This document shows positions 1-8,266 of a stretch of 64,000 nucleotides of DNA, in pieces. Position 1 is the stretch's first letter; each line of letters starts with the position of its first letter. The translations under genes were made by a program, and so were the position numbers. Source of the stretch: Candidatus Hydrothermus pacificus (GTDB taxonomy: Bacteria; Hydrothermota; Hydrothermia; Hydrothermales; Hydrothermaceae); NCBI GenBank assembly GCA_002011615.1, contig MTOH01000009.1, positions 1 to 64,000 on the forward strand, given 5' to 3'. Below the pieces are notes generated by a model. That model saw only the letters and a list, made by a program, of their open reading frames with translations. It had not been told where the DNA came from and made no database searches.

Positions 1-304
1 TTTTTTTTGTATTTAAGAAGTTTTTGATTTCTTCTGCAAAGTAAATGGAAAGAAGAGCATGAGATTCAACAGATTTGCTTGTTCCAAAAGTTACAAGAAA
101 TAAGCCATTCAGAATTTTATCAATTTCCGCACTATATTTATGACCGGTTTCATCTATAAACAACACTATTTTTTTCAATAAATTATAATTTTCAGGAAAT
201 ACCTTCAGGAATAAAACAGTTGCAGGTTTCCTTTCTCCAAAGTATTTGCTAAGAATTCTATATCTTTCAATGAGGTGTGAGGGAACAAAACCCTTTTTTG
301 ACAT
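1..304 (-). CDS. Degenerate class III nucleotide-cyclase-like protein, 3' part beyond the left edge
   Basis: An open frame starts at an ATG (complement of 302-304) and runs off the left end, giving 101 codons. The N-terminus (ERYRILSKYFGERKPATVLF) matches the entry of class III adenylate/guanylate cyclase domains (typically GERRxVTVLFxDI). A later segment (KILNGLFLVTFGTSKSVESH) aligns with the usual GDGLMALFG...EDDA region. The two metal-binding aspartates are missing (LKV for ADI, LNG for GDG), so catalysis is unlikely. Such dead domains are often the front of large TPR or AAA regulatory proteins, but the rest of the protein is not visible. It is divergent from the secreted protein starting at 381. 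The family call is by eye and tentative; the reading frame itself is secure. Confidence 0.6.
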   Translation of the reverse strand, partial: MSKKGFVPSHLIERYRILSKYFGERKPATVLFLKVFPENYNLLKKIVLFIDETGHKYSAEIDKILNGLFLVTFGTSKSVESHALLSIYFAEEIKNFLNTKK

Positions 305-324
305 ATTATATTTTAAAGTAAAAG

Positions 325-340
325 TGTGATATAAGTCACT
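325..340. promoter_or_regulatory. CRP/FNR-like palindromic operator
   Basis: TGTGATATAAGTCACT matches the CRP consensus TGTGA-N6-TCACA at nine of ten conserved positions. Its centre (332.5) lies about 42 bases upstream of the start site predicted from the adjacent promoter, the geometry of a class II activator site, and its last base is the first base of the -35 box. It also lies about 21 bases upstream of the divergent gene start. No CRP-family regulator is encoded in the window, so the binding factor is unknown. Confidence 0.45.
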
Positions 341-368
341 TGACTTTTCAGGCTCAATGACTTATAAT
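340..368 (+). promoter_or_regulatory. Sigma-70 promoter of the secreted protein gene
   Basis: TTGACT (340-345), a 17-base spacer and TATAAT (363-368) form a near-perfect housekeeping promoter. Transcription would start near 375, only about 6 bases before the ATG at 381, so the leader is very short and has no room for a Shine-Dalgarno sequence. This suggests a nearly leaderless message. Confidence 0.7.
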
Positions 369-380
369 AGTTTACAGATT

Positions 381-2428
381 ATGAAAAAAACATTATGCCT
401 TTTTCTGTTTTTTTCTTTTCTGTTTGCGGGTTCTATCCCCCTTGGTCAGGAAATAAGAATTCTTATTGGGATAATGACCGAGGCGCAGAATATATAGACC
501 CTGAAGACCCTTCTCAATCTCGATTAATAGGAACAGAATATTATGTGATCAAAACTCTTGAAATTTATTCAACAAATGTCCATCCCTGTCATCTTTATAT
601 ATGGAATGACGACACATTGCCAAAACTTGATTATTTCATTGAGGAAAATATAAAGATGCTGGTTATACTTTTTGGTGGAAGATGGGCGTATGGAATAGGA
701 CCCCTCAGGCCAGAGGATGATATCACAATAACTCGATTTTACCGTGATTATCACGGAAGAGTTTTGATTATTGGAACCGATTACACAAAAAGATACGGAG
801 GGGAAAAGACTTATCATGCAAAGGAGTTTGGTATAGTTGAACCCCAGGATTCCTTTGATTACAGCCCCTATCGCACCTATTATGAGGGAAAACCGGGTTC
901 AATATTGGATGGATATGTTCTGGAGTATTCTCCTTATGATGACGGACCCAAAAAAATAGTATATCCTGTTTTTAAAGACCCGAGCGTTCCTGGGTGGGCT
1001 GATACCGTAGGAGAAATTATGATTAAGGGAGATAATTTGCTTGCTCTTGGGAGTGATGGTCTTGAAGGCGATAGAAGTACAACACAGGGAAATACCGGTA
1101 ACGGTGCATACCTTGTTATGTCCGCAGAATTCAGTGCATTAAGAGATAGCACAACAGGAACAAAATATGACCTTATGCGAAGAATTGTGGACGATTTTTT
1201 CCCTGAACTCCTGTTTGTTTTTGACCCGGGAAGCTGGGGAACACAGGAAAGTCTTTTAATGGAATGGTATGATGATTCAATTTTAATGCCCGCGGTTCTC
1301 ATGGATTCTCTTCACAACTATGATATATTTATAATCAAGGAAGACGGAACCAAACTCCCGGGTCCAAGAGCAAGTGAACTCGCTCAATATGACAAAGTAA
1401 TGTGGTATACAGGAGGTGACTATACCTATCCCTTTATTGATAATTTTGGTATAAGTGATACTATAAATCTTGACTCTGCTGTGAATTATTATCATGTTGA
1501 TTTGCTCTATCTTGGCTGGGGGCTTGCTGATTGGGCAGGATACAAGGGGTATTTAAAAAGAATATTCGGTTTAACTGATTTAATAAAGAAGAATTATTCA
1601 GGTGGACATGTAATTGAAGGAAGATACTACCTGAATAATTTTGAAGGATATATAGAGGAAGGATTTTCAGGTATAGATAAGGTAAGAGGAGATAATCCCT
1701 ATCCAAAGGTTGTTCTTATCTACGATACAACAGGGACAGGCAGATATGCAGCCTGTGGAACCTATGATTCTCTCGCAACAAACATATCAATTTTTTATAA
1801 TCTTGGTCTTGAAAAAATAAAGGACAGAGCAAGGAGTGATAGTGCGAGAAGTCTTTTTATAAGAACCCTTGCTAAAATGCATTTCTTTGATGACTTACTT
1901 GGAGAAAACGAGAATGACCAGGTCTTTTGTTACTATTCAGATAATTCTGTAATTATTAAATGGAAAATAAATACGCTGTATCAGAAGTATAAAATTCTGA
2001 AAGTTGATAACTCCAGAAATTCGGAAAAAACTTTTGTTTTTCTGCCTCCTAAAAATAAATTTGAGGATAAAAATGTCCTGCCCGGAAATAAGTACATTTA
2101 TTCTCTTTATGGATTTAATCAGGGTGAGTATACAAAAATCTGGGAAAGAGAAATTGAGATTCAAGGTTCTTTTGTAAAATTAAAGGGTAAAAATATTCTT
2201 TTCAATAGAGATAAAATACTTTTCAACTTTTATTTGAGCGGGAATAAAAACGCGAAAATTTACCTGACCGATATTCTGGGAAGAAAAATTCAGGAAGTAA
2301 AAGGTATAAACTTAATACGGGGAATAAATAAAATTCAATTCGGATTAACAAAATCTTCAAAAATCTATCTCCTGAGAATCGAATCAGGAAATTTAAAACA
2401 AACCCGTAAGATAATTTCAATAAAATAG
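381..2428 (+). CDS. Large secreted protein of unknown function with type IX-like sorting tail; apparent frameshift near 480
   Basis: The ATG at 381 encodes a clear signal peptide (MKKTLCLFLFFSFLFAG) and reads on to a TAG near 497. The rest of the protein, about 640 residues, is open in the -1 frame, where the first ATG (395) would give an implausible N-terminus. The natural join is near 474-484, giving QEIRILIG...RGAEYIDPED, so one base appears to be missing. The body has many aromatic and acidic residues and no catalytic motif I recognise. The last 70 or so residues (KIYLTDILGRKIQEV, then YLLRIESG and a basic end) resemble type IX secretion C-terminal sorting domains. Probably an exported cell-surface protein. 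The break may be a sequencing error, a real mutation or recoding. Confidence 0.7.
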
Positions 2429-2480
2429 CCCTTTTCTGTTATAATAATCTTCTTAACCTGAAAAAGAAAGGGGGTTTTTA

Positions 2481-3776
2481 ATGAAAAAATTAAAGTATGT
2501 AAACTTAAAACCTGAAGAAATGCCGGATAAGTGGTACAATATACTGCCTGATTTACCTGAGCCCTTTCCTGAACCAAGGGACCCTGAAGGAGGTGAGTCA
2601 AGGATTCAAAATCTTCCCAAAATGATGGTGGGAGAATGTTTAAAGCAGGAGTTTTCACAGGATAGATGGATTGAGATTCCAGAGGAACTGATGTTTTATT
2701 ATATGCAGGCAGGAAGACCAAGACCTTTATTCAGGGCATATGCCCTTGAAAAGCATCTTGATACACCTGCAAGACTCTATTATAAGTCTGAATTTTACAG
2801 CCCAACAGGTTCCCATAAAGTAAACACTGCACTTGCCCAGTGCTATTATGCAAAAAGGGAAGGTTATAAAAGGGTTGTTACAGAAACAGGTGCGGGTCAA
2901 TGGGGTTCTGCGCTCTCCTATGCTGCAAGGCTTATGAACCTTGAATGCACAGTTTACTGGGTAAGGGCGGTTCATAACTGGAAAAAGGGAAGAAGAACCT
3001 TTATGAGGATGTTAGGTTCAGAAGTTTTTGCCTCACCTTCTCCAAATACAGAATACGGTAAAAAACTCTATGATAAAAATCCCGAACATCCTGGCTCCCT
3101 TGCAATTGCAATATCAGAGGGTCTTGAAGATGCCTACAAGCACTCTGATGCTGTCTATGTTCTTGGTTCTGTTTTAAATCATGTGCTCCTTCATCAGACC
3201 ATAATAGGTCTTGAAACCAGAAAACAGTTTGAGTATTTTAATGATTATCCTGATGTTGTAATTTCCTGTCTCGGTGGTGGCTCAAACTTTGGCGGTTTTG
3301 CAATTCCTTTTTATCACGATGTTTTAAAAGAAGGAAAGAAAATCAAATTTATTGCCGCCCAGAGTGAAGTTGCTCCCAACCTTCAGGGTGAATATAAATA
3401 CGATTTTGCAGACCATGCAGAAATGACCCCCATGCTTAAAATGTATACACTGGGTCATAAAAGAGATATGGAACCCATAAAAGGAGACGGATTGAGGTAT
3501 CATGGTGCAGCACCGATTTTGAGCCTTTTAAGACACAAGGGATTTCTGGATGTCAAACTTTATCCAAAGGACGAAAAATATGTTTTTGAGAAAGCAAGAA
3601 TTTTTGTTCAAACTGAAGGGTTTATCCCTGCACCCGAGTCTGCTTACAGTATTGCCTGTGCAATTGATGAGGCTTTGAAATGTAGGGAATCAGGAGAGAA
3701 AAAAGTTATTGCCTTTAACATATCCGGACATGGTTTCTTAGACCTGGAAGGTTATAGAGAGGTTCTGGGCATTTAG
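2481..3776 (+). CDS. trpB: TrpB2-type tryptophan synthase beta chain
   Basis: A 431-residue PLP-dependent enzyme condensing indole and L-serine to tryptophan. The PLP lysine is Lys113 in the SPTGSHKVN motif, and the phosphate-binding loop GGGSNFGG is near residue 265. The long N-terminal region rich in PEP and the HNWKKGRRTF segment are typical of the TrpB2 subfamily rather than of TrpB1 that pairs with TrpA. No trpA or other trp gene is nearby, so it probably works alone, for example in indole salvage. The start has a good ribosome site (AAAGGGGG) seven to eight bases upstream. Its stop codon overlaps that of the convergent hydrogenase-like gene by four bases. Confidence 0.93.
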   Translation: MKKLKYVNLKPEEMPDKWYNILPDLPEPFPEPRDPEGGESRIQNLPKMMVGECLKQEFSQDRWIEIPEELMFYYMQAGRPRPLFRAYALEKHLDTPARLYYKSEFYSPTGSHKVNTALAQCYYAKREGYKRVVTETGAGQWGSALSYAARLMNLECTVYWVRAVHNWKKGRRTFMRMLGSEVFASPSPNTEYGKKLYDKNPEHPGSLAIAISEGLEDAYKHSDAVYVLGSVLNHVLLHQTIIGLETRKQFEYFNDYPDVVISCLGGGSNFGGFAIPFYHDVLKEGKKIKFIAAQSEVAPNLQGEYKYDFADHAEMTPMLKMYTLGHKRDMEPIKGDGLRYHGAAPILSLLRHKGFLDVKLYPKDEKYVFEKARIFVQTEGFIPAPESAYSIACAIDEALKCRESGEKKVIAFNISGHGFLDLEGYREVLGI

Positions 3777-4666
3777 TCTTTTTCTTTCCCAAAAATTATA
3801 GATTTTGCAAGGGAGTAGAGGTAAAAAAGAGAAAGGGGATTTGGTATTCCTTTCTCTATGATTTTTTTGATTTCCTCTTCTTTATTTGAATCTATAAGAG
3901 AGGCGACAAATGAAAGAGCGGATGCACCAAAATCCCTGACGCTTTCAAGGGGTCCAAAACAACCAGTGCATGGTATTCGCAACTTTTCTCCTCTGTTTAA
4001 AACTTTTGCCAGCAGTGTTTTGGGAAATGATTTTGATTTAAATTCACCCTTAATGCATGCAGCACCACATCCTCCTCTTGTTACAGGTCCCAGGCATAGA
4101 TATCCCTGCAATAAAAGGCACTTTTCTTCATCAATCATGTCAGAATCCCAAATATCTTTTATTTCTTTTATTTTTATACCCTTATCAGGCTTTGTTTTAT
4201 TCAACTCACATTCCTCACAGAGTACCTTAATCGAACCGAAAACTTTTTTGTTTTCTGGAAGTTTTTTCATAATTACTGATTCAATTGCCTCTCTTAATAA
4301 ATTTTCTGGTGGAGGGCAACCCGGTATATAATAATTTACATCTATTACCTGGTCTACAGCTTTTACATTATTCCCCTCAATATTAAGAAAACCAAGTATA
4401 CCGCCCAAATATGCACATGTTCCATAGGCAATGACTAAATCTGTTTTTTCTCTCAATTTTATTAATATTTCTTCCTGTTTTTTTAATACTACCGCTCCGC
4501 TGACAATTAAGAAATCCAGTTTTACTTTTTTAAATTTGTCAATTTCAGTTTCCTCTATCTGCGGCAAGTATACCATATCAAATTTATCCTTTAACTTCAC
4601 CATATATTGAAGAGAAGATTCTTCACACCCCCAGCATGTTGCAAGTCTTGTTATTCCTCCTTTCAT
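3773..4666 (-). CDS. [NiFe]-hydrogenase small-subunit-like iron-sulfur protein (F420-nonreducing/sulfhydrogenase delta type)
   Basis: A 297-residue protein of the NADH:quinone oxidoreductase 20-kDa / [NiFe]-hydrogenase small subunit family. Ligand motifs for the proximal cluster are present: TCWGCEES at the N-terminus (Cys11 and Cys14), GTCAYLGG near residue 100 and YIPGCPPP near 130. Further cysteines (LCEEC, GYLCLGP, GGCGAAC, PCTGCFGP) fit the additional clusters of the hydrogenase delta-type small subunit. It would pass electrons between a NiFe catalytic subunit and a partner. No large subunit, diaphorase or maturation gene lies nearby, so it is an orphan within this window. The ATG has GGAG nine bases upstream and its own promoter. 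Confidence 0.82.
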   Translation of the reverse strand: MKGGITRLATCWGCEESSLQYMVKLKDKFDMVYLPQIEETEIDKFKKVKLDFLIVSGAVVLKKQEEILIKLREKTDLVIAYGTCAYLGGILGFLNIEGNNVKAVDQVIDVNYYIPGCPPPENLLREAIESVIMKKLPENKKVFGSIKVLCEECELNKTKPDKGIKIKEIKDIWDSDMIDEEKCLLLQGYLCLGPVTRGGCGAACIKGEFKSKSFPKTLLAKVLNRGEKLRIPCTGCFGPLESVRDFGASALSFVASLIDSNKEEEIKKIIEKGIPNPLSLFYLYSLAKSIIFGKEKD

Positions 4667-4699
4667 TTCTGATACTCCATTTTTAATTTTTAACCCTTT

Positions 4700-4728
4700 A
4701 TTATAAAGTAAATTTTGTTATAATTCAA
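4700..4728 (-). promoter_or_regulatory. Promoter of the hydrogenase-like gene
   Basis: Read on the minus strand, TTGAAT (4728-4723), a 17-base spacer and TATAAT (4705-4700) lie about 35 bases upstream of the ATG at 4666. Confidence 0.6.
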
Positions 4729-4759
4729 TATATATATAAAATTGTATAATATTTTAAAA

Positions 4760-4789
4760 TTGCAATAAATCTCCTTTAGATTTTAAAAT
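4760..4789 (+). promoter_or_regulatory. Promoter of the CMD-family gene
   Basis: TTGCAA (4760-4765), an 18-base spacer and TAAAAT (4784-4789) predict a start near 4796. That is just before the GGGAGG at 4804 and fits translation beginning at 4815 rather than 4854. Confidence 0.45.
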
Positions 4790-4803
4790 AAAATTTCTTA
4801 AAA

Positions 4804-4817
4804 GGGAGGAAGCGATA
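4804..4817 (+). promoter_or_regulatory. Shine-Dalgarno followed by an AUA candidate start codon
   Basis: GGGAGG (4804-4809) is followed five bases later by ATA at 4815, in frame with the CMD-family gene. The first conventional start codon in that frame is the TTG at 4854, which has no ribosome site at a normal distance. No ATG, GTG or TTG occurs in frame between the two. Confidence 0.45.
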
Positions 4818-5156
4818 AAAAGGGTTGAAAAATTTAAAAAAGAAAGGGAAAGGTTGAATGAACTGGTAATGAGATATGCAGGAATCAATATAAAGAGATT
4901 CTACAATCTTGACTCAGGAGTTTGCAAGAAAGGCAAAATTCCTGTTAAATACAAAGAACTTATGGGTCTTGTTGCTTCTTTTGTTCTGAGATGTGACGAT
5001 TGTATAAAATATCATCTTATAAGGTCTTATGAAGAAGGTGTCACTGATGAAGAAATTGAAGAGACCCTCTCAATAGGACTTATTGTGGGTGGTTCAATTA
5101 CAATTCCCCACTTAAGAAGAGCCTTTGAAATCTGGGATGAATTAAAAAATAAATAA
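4815..5156 (+). CDS. Carboxymuconolactone decarboxylase / AhpD-like protein
   Basis: A small alpha-helical protein with the CMD/AhpD core: KELMGLVASFVLRCDDC, then HL and a helix rich in Glu (EEIEETLSIGLIVGGS). The CxxC pair (CDDC) with the following His suggests a peroxidase-reductase or disulfide-handling role; the substrate is unknown. Family members usually begin with a charged helix like the EKFKKERERLNELVM encoded between 4815 and the TTG at 4854. That and the ribosome site favour the upstream AUA as start (113 codons); starting at TTG gives 100. It is transcribed divergently from the hydrogenase-like gene and convergently with the methyltransferase. Confidence 0.8.
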   Translation: MKRVEKFKKERERLNELVMRYAGINIKRFYNLDSGVCKKGKIPVKYKELMGLVASFVLRCDDCIKYHLIRSYEEGVTDEEIEETLSIGLIVGGSITIPHLRRAFEIWDELKNK

Positions 5157-5173
5157 ACCTCGTTCCAATTTAC

Positions 5174-5761
5174 TCATTTTTTAAAACTAACAGAAATTCC
5201 CTGCGGGTCTGTTTCAAGAAAAAAGGTTGTATATTTGTCTTCTCTTTTAATTTCCTTTAAAAAATTCTTTAATTCTTCCTGATGTGAAAGGACATTGTGA
5301 GCAATCACAACCCCTTTTTCTTTGATTTGTTTTTCAAACTTCAGGAGTGCAGAATAATACCCCTTTTTGTGTATGTCAAGAAATAATAAATCTATTTTTT
5401 CAAACTCGTCTCCTTTTAATTCTTCTGCATCTTTAAGATGAAAATTTATATAATTATTCAAATCAAAACCTTTTAATTCTTCTGCTTCTTTTAAAATTTC
5501 TCTTGATTTTTCAAAAATTACTCTTTCCCTTTCAATAGCATGGATCTTGCATTTCTCTTCTGCTTTTAAAACACCGTCAAGCATCCATAGTACTGAATAG
5601 CCTATTCCTGCTCCAAGTTCGACAATATTGATAAATTTTTTGTCCTTTGCAAAAGTATACGTAAAAAGAGAGAGAAATTTTCCTGTTGATTCAGGAATTG
5701 CAGGAATTCCCATATCAACTGCCTGTTCACGGACCCATTGCATGAATTTTTCAAATTTCAT
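5174..5761 (-). CDS. SAM-dependent O-methyltransferase-like protein
   Basis: A 195-residue class I methyltransferase resembling the O-methyltransferase 3 (catechol/caffeoyl-CoA) family. The SAM-binding glycine loop is IVELGAGIGYSVLWML near residue 48, followed by an acidic strand (IHAIERE) and the LLFLDIHKKGYY motif near 130, which in this family carries the metal/catalytic Asp. The C-terminus (TTFFLETDPQGISVSFK) fits the final family strand. The acceptor cannot be told from sequence. It is divergent from the glycyl radical operon, with about 80 bases between the starts. Confidence 0.75.
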   Translation of the reverse strand: MKFEKFMQWVREQAVDMGIPAIPESTGKFLSLFTYTFAKDKKFINIVELGAGIGYSVLWMLDGVLKAEEKCKIHAIERERVIFEKSREILKEAEELKGFDLNNYINFHLKDAEELKGDEFEKIDLLFLDIHKKGYYSALLKFEKQIKEKGVVIAHNVLSHQEELKNFLKEIKREDKYTTFFLETDPQGISVSFKK

Positions 5762-5785
5762 ATTTAAATTTTAAACTAAAACTTC

Positions 5786-5815
5786 TTGAAAAATAAAACA
5801 TACACTCATTAAAAT
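5786..5815 (+). promoter_or_regulatory. Promoter of the glycyl radical enzyme operon
   Basis: TTGAAA (5786-5791), an 18-base spacer and TAAAAT (5810-5815) precede the GGAGAAGCG ribosome site and the ATG at 5843. Confidence 0.5.
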
Positions 5816-5842
5816 AAGAACTCTATTAAAGGAGAAGCGAGA

Positions 5843-8266
5843 ATGATAGGAGTTAAGATAAAAAAAGAAGTTGAAAAAAGAAGGGAATCAATAAGACCCG
5901 TTAATGAAAGGATAAGGAGACTGAGAGAAGAAACAGTAAATTCTGAAGTCAGGGTTTCTTTTGAAAGGGCAAAACTTCTTACAGAATTTTACAAAAATAA
6001 CGACCTTTCAAAATATTCAATTCCTGTTCAGAGGGCGCTTGCATTCAAGTATCTCATGGAAAAGGTCAGTTTACCTCTGGAAGAAGGACAGCTGATTGTT
6101 GGTATAAGAGGAACAGGAATTAAAGAGGTGCCCACTTATCCTGAAATATGCGTCCATTCCCTGAATGACCTTGAAATTCTTGATAAAAGAGAAAACATGC
6201 CCTACAGAGTTGACGGAGAAACAAAAAGGATTTACGAGAGAGAAATCATTCCTTTCTGGAATGGAAAATCAATACGTGATATGATCTTTAAAAATTTACC
6301 TTCTGAATGGATAGACTGCTATGAAGCAGGTATCTGGACAGAATTCATGGAGCAAAGGTCGCCGGGACACACAGCAGGTGGAGAGAGAGTTTTCAAAAAA
6401 GGAATTCTTGATATAAAAAAACAAATAAAGGAGAGAATGGGAAATCTTCCTTCTTCTGACCCTGAATATAATAAAAAGATTGAAGAACTCAAGGCAATGG
6501 ATATTGTGTGTGATGCAATTTTAATCTATGCAAAAAGATATGCTGAAAAATCCGAAAAATTATCGCGGGAAGAAGTAAATGAGAAAAGAAAAGAAGAGCT
6601 CAAAAAAATGGCTGAGATATGCAGGCGTGTTCCTGCAAATGCCCCGGAAAATTTCTGGGAAGCACTACAGCATTACTGGTTTATACATGTGGGAATAATC
6701 TATGAGACAAACCCCTGGGATTCATTCACACCCGGCAGAATGGACCAGCATTTATATCCTTTTTATAAAAGGGATATTGAGGAGGGTAAATTGACAGGAG
6801 AGCAAGCAAAAGAACTTTTACAGGCATTCTGGTTAAAGTTTGAAAGTCAACCTGCTGTTCCAAAGGTTGGTGTTACAGCTGAGGAGAGTTTTACATATAA
6901 TGATTTTTCAAAAATAAACATTGGTGGTCTTAAAGAAGATGGTTCTGATGGAGTGAATGAACTTTCCTATTTAATATTGGAAGTTTTATCTGAAATGAGA
7001 ACATTACAACCAAATACCGCTGTTCTCGTAAGTAATAAGAATCCGGATAGATTTGTTATTAAAGCAATAGAAGTAATGAGCCCTGGTTTTGGTGAACCCC
7101 CCTTTTTCAACTTTGATGGAATAGTTGTTAAAATGCTGAGGCAGGGTAAAACCCTTGAAGATGCGAGGACCTCAGGAGTTAGCGGTTGTGTTGAAACAGG
7201 TGCCTTTGGAAAAGAATGTTACATTTTAACAGGTTATTTTAATTTACCCAAGATTCTTGAAATAACCCTTAATAACGGAATTGACCCGAAAACAGGTAAA
7301 AAAATAGGCCTTGATACAGGCAATCCTGAAGATTTCAAAAACTTTGACCAGTTTAAAGAGGCTTTCTGGAAACAGGTGAAGCATTTTCTTGATATTAAGA
7401 TGAGGGGTAATGAGATAATAGAGGAAGTATATGCAAAATACCTTCCTGTCTCCTTTTTATCCCTCTGGATTGAGGATTGTGTGGAAAATGCAAAAGGTTA
7501 CAATGCGGGAGGTGCAAGGTATAATACCCAGTATATTCAGGTCGTTGGACTTGGGACAGTTGCTGATTCCCTGTCTTCTTTAAGATACAATATTTTTGAA
7601 AAAAACAATTTCAGTATGGGAGAAGTTATAAATGCCCTTGAGAATAACTTTGAAGGCTATGAAATAATGAAACAGATTTTTATAAACAAAACCCCAAAAT
7701 ACGGTAACGATGATGATTATGCCGATGAGATTGCAAAAGAAATTGTAGAAAAAATAAGTAAAATGATAGAAAGTTATCCTCCTTCAAAAACAAGAGGTGC
7801 GTCAAAAAGGGCGTATTTTTTACCAACAACAGTTCATGTTTATTTTGGAAAAGTAACAGGTGCAACACCCGATGGAAGAATTGCAGGTTTCCCTGTCTCA
7901 GAGGGAATTTCTCCTGTTCAGGGTGCGGATAGAAAGGGTATAGCAGCTGTTTTCAGATCTGTTACAAAATGCGATTGGGATAAAACAGGTGGTGCTCTTT
8001 TAAATCAGAGATTAACTCCAGACCTTTTAAAAGGAGAAATTGAAATAAGAAAATTTGTAAGGCTTTTAAGAACATTTTTCAGAATGGGTGGACATCATGT
8101 TCAGTTCAATGTTGTAAGTTCAGAACTTTTAAGAGAAGCTCAAAAAAGACCTCAGGAATTTCAGGATTTAATGGTAAGAGTTGCAGGTTACAGTGATTAT
8201 TTTGTAAATTTACCAGAAGGTCTTCAGGAAGAGATAATAAAAAGAACAGAACAGAGGGAATTTTGA
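5843..8266 (+). CDS. Glycyl radical enzyme, HpdB/arylacetate-decarboxylase-like clade
   Basis: An 807-residue pyruvate formate-lyase-superfamily enzyme. The active-site thiyl cysteine is Cys449 in SGCVETGAFG, with Glu451 two residues on, as in decarboxylases and dehydratases rather than the Cys-Cys of true PFL. The glycyl radical motif VRVAGYSDYF places Gly782 26 residues from the C-terminus. The stretch after the cysteine (ECYILTGYFNLPKILEITLN) resembles 4-hydroxyphenylacetate decarboxylase large subunits and related arylacetate decarboxylases. The small HpdC-type subunit is absent, so the substrate is open. It is oxygen-sensitive chemistry and thus implies anaerobic growth. It is translationally coupled to its activase. 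Confidence 0.88.
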   Translation: MIGVKIKKEVEKRRESIRPVNERIRRLREETVNSEVRVSFERAKLLTEFYKNNDLSKYSIPVQRALAFKYLMEKVSLPLEEGQLIVGIRGTGIKEVPTYPEICVHSLNDLEILDKRENMPYRVDGETKRIYEREIIPFWNGKSIRDMIFKNLPSEWIDCYEAGIWTEFMEQRSPGHTAGGERVFKKGILDIKKQIKERMGNLPSSDPEYNKKIEELKAMDIVCDAILIYAKRYAEKSEKLSREEVNEKRKEELKKMAEICRRVPANAPENFWEALQHYWFIHVGIIYETNPWDSFTPGRMDQHLYPFYKRDIEEGKLTGEQAKELLQAFWLKFESQPAVPKVGVTAEESFTYNDFSKINIGGLKEDGSDGVNELSYLILEVLSEMRTLQPNTAVLVSNKNPDRFVIKAIEVMSPGFGEPPFFNFDGIVVKMLRQGKTLEDARTSGVSGCVETGAFGKECYILTGYFNLPKILEITLNNGIDPKTGKKIGLDTGNPEDFKNFDQFKEAFWKQVKHFLDIKMRGNEIIEEVYAKYLPVSFLSLWIEDCVENAKGYNAGGARYNTQYIQVVGLGTVADSLSSLRYNIFEKNNFSMGEVINALENNFEGYEIMKQIFINKTPKYGNDDDYADEIAKEIVEKISKMIESYPPSKTRGASKRAYFLPTTVHVYFGKVTGATPDGRIAGFPVSEGISPVQGADRKGIAAVFRSVTKCDWDKTGGALLNQRLTPDLLKGEIEIRKFVRLLRTFFRMGGHHVQFNVVSSELLREAQKRPQEFQDLMVRVAGYSDYFVNLPEGLQEEIIKRTEQREF

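Noticed and set aside
395-421. ATG at 395 as start of the secreted protein
   Set aside because: The resulting N-terminus is not a signal peptide, while the -1 frame from ATG 381 gives an excellent one with correct promoter spacing.
4640-4666. Internal GGAGG followed by ATA in the hydrogenase-like gene as a further AUA start
   Set aside because: Only one base separates GGAGG from the ATA, and the ATG just upstream has a properly spaced GGAG.
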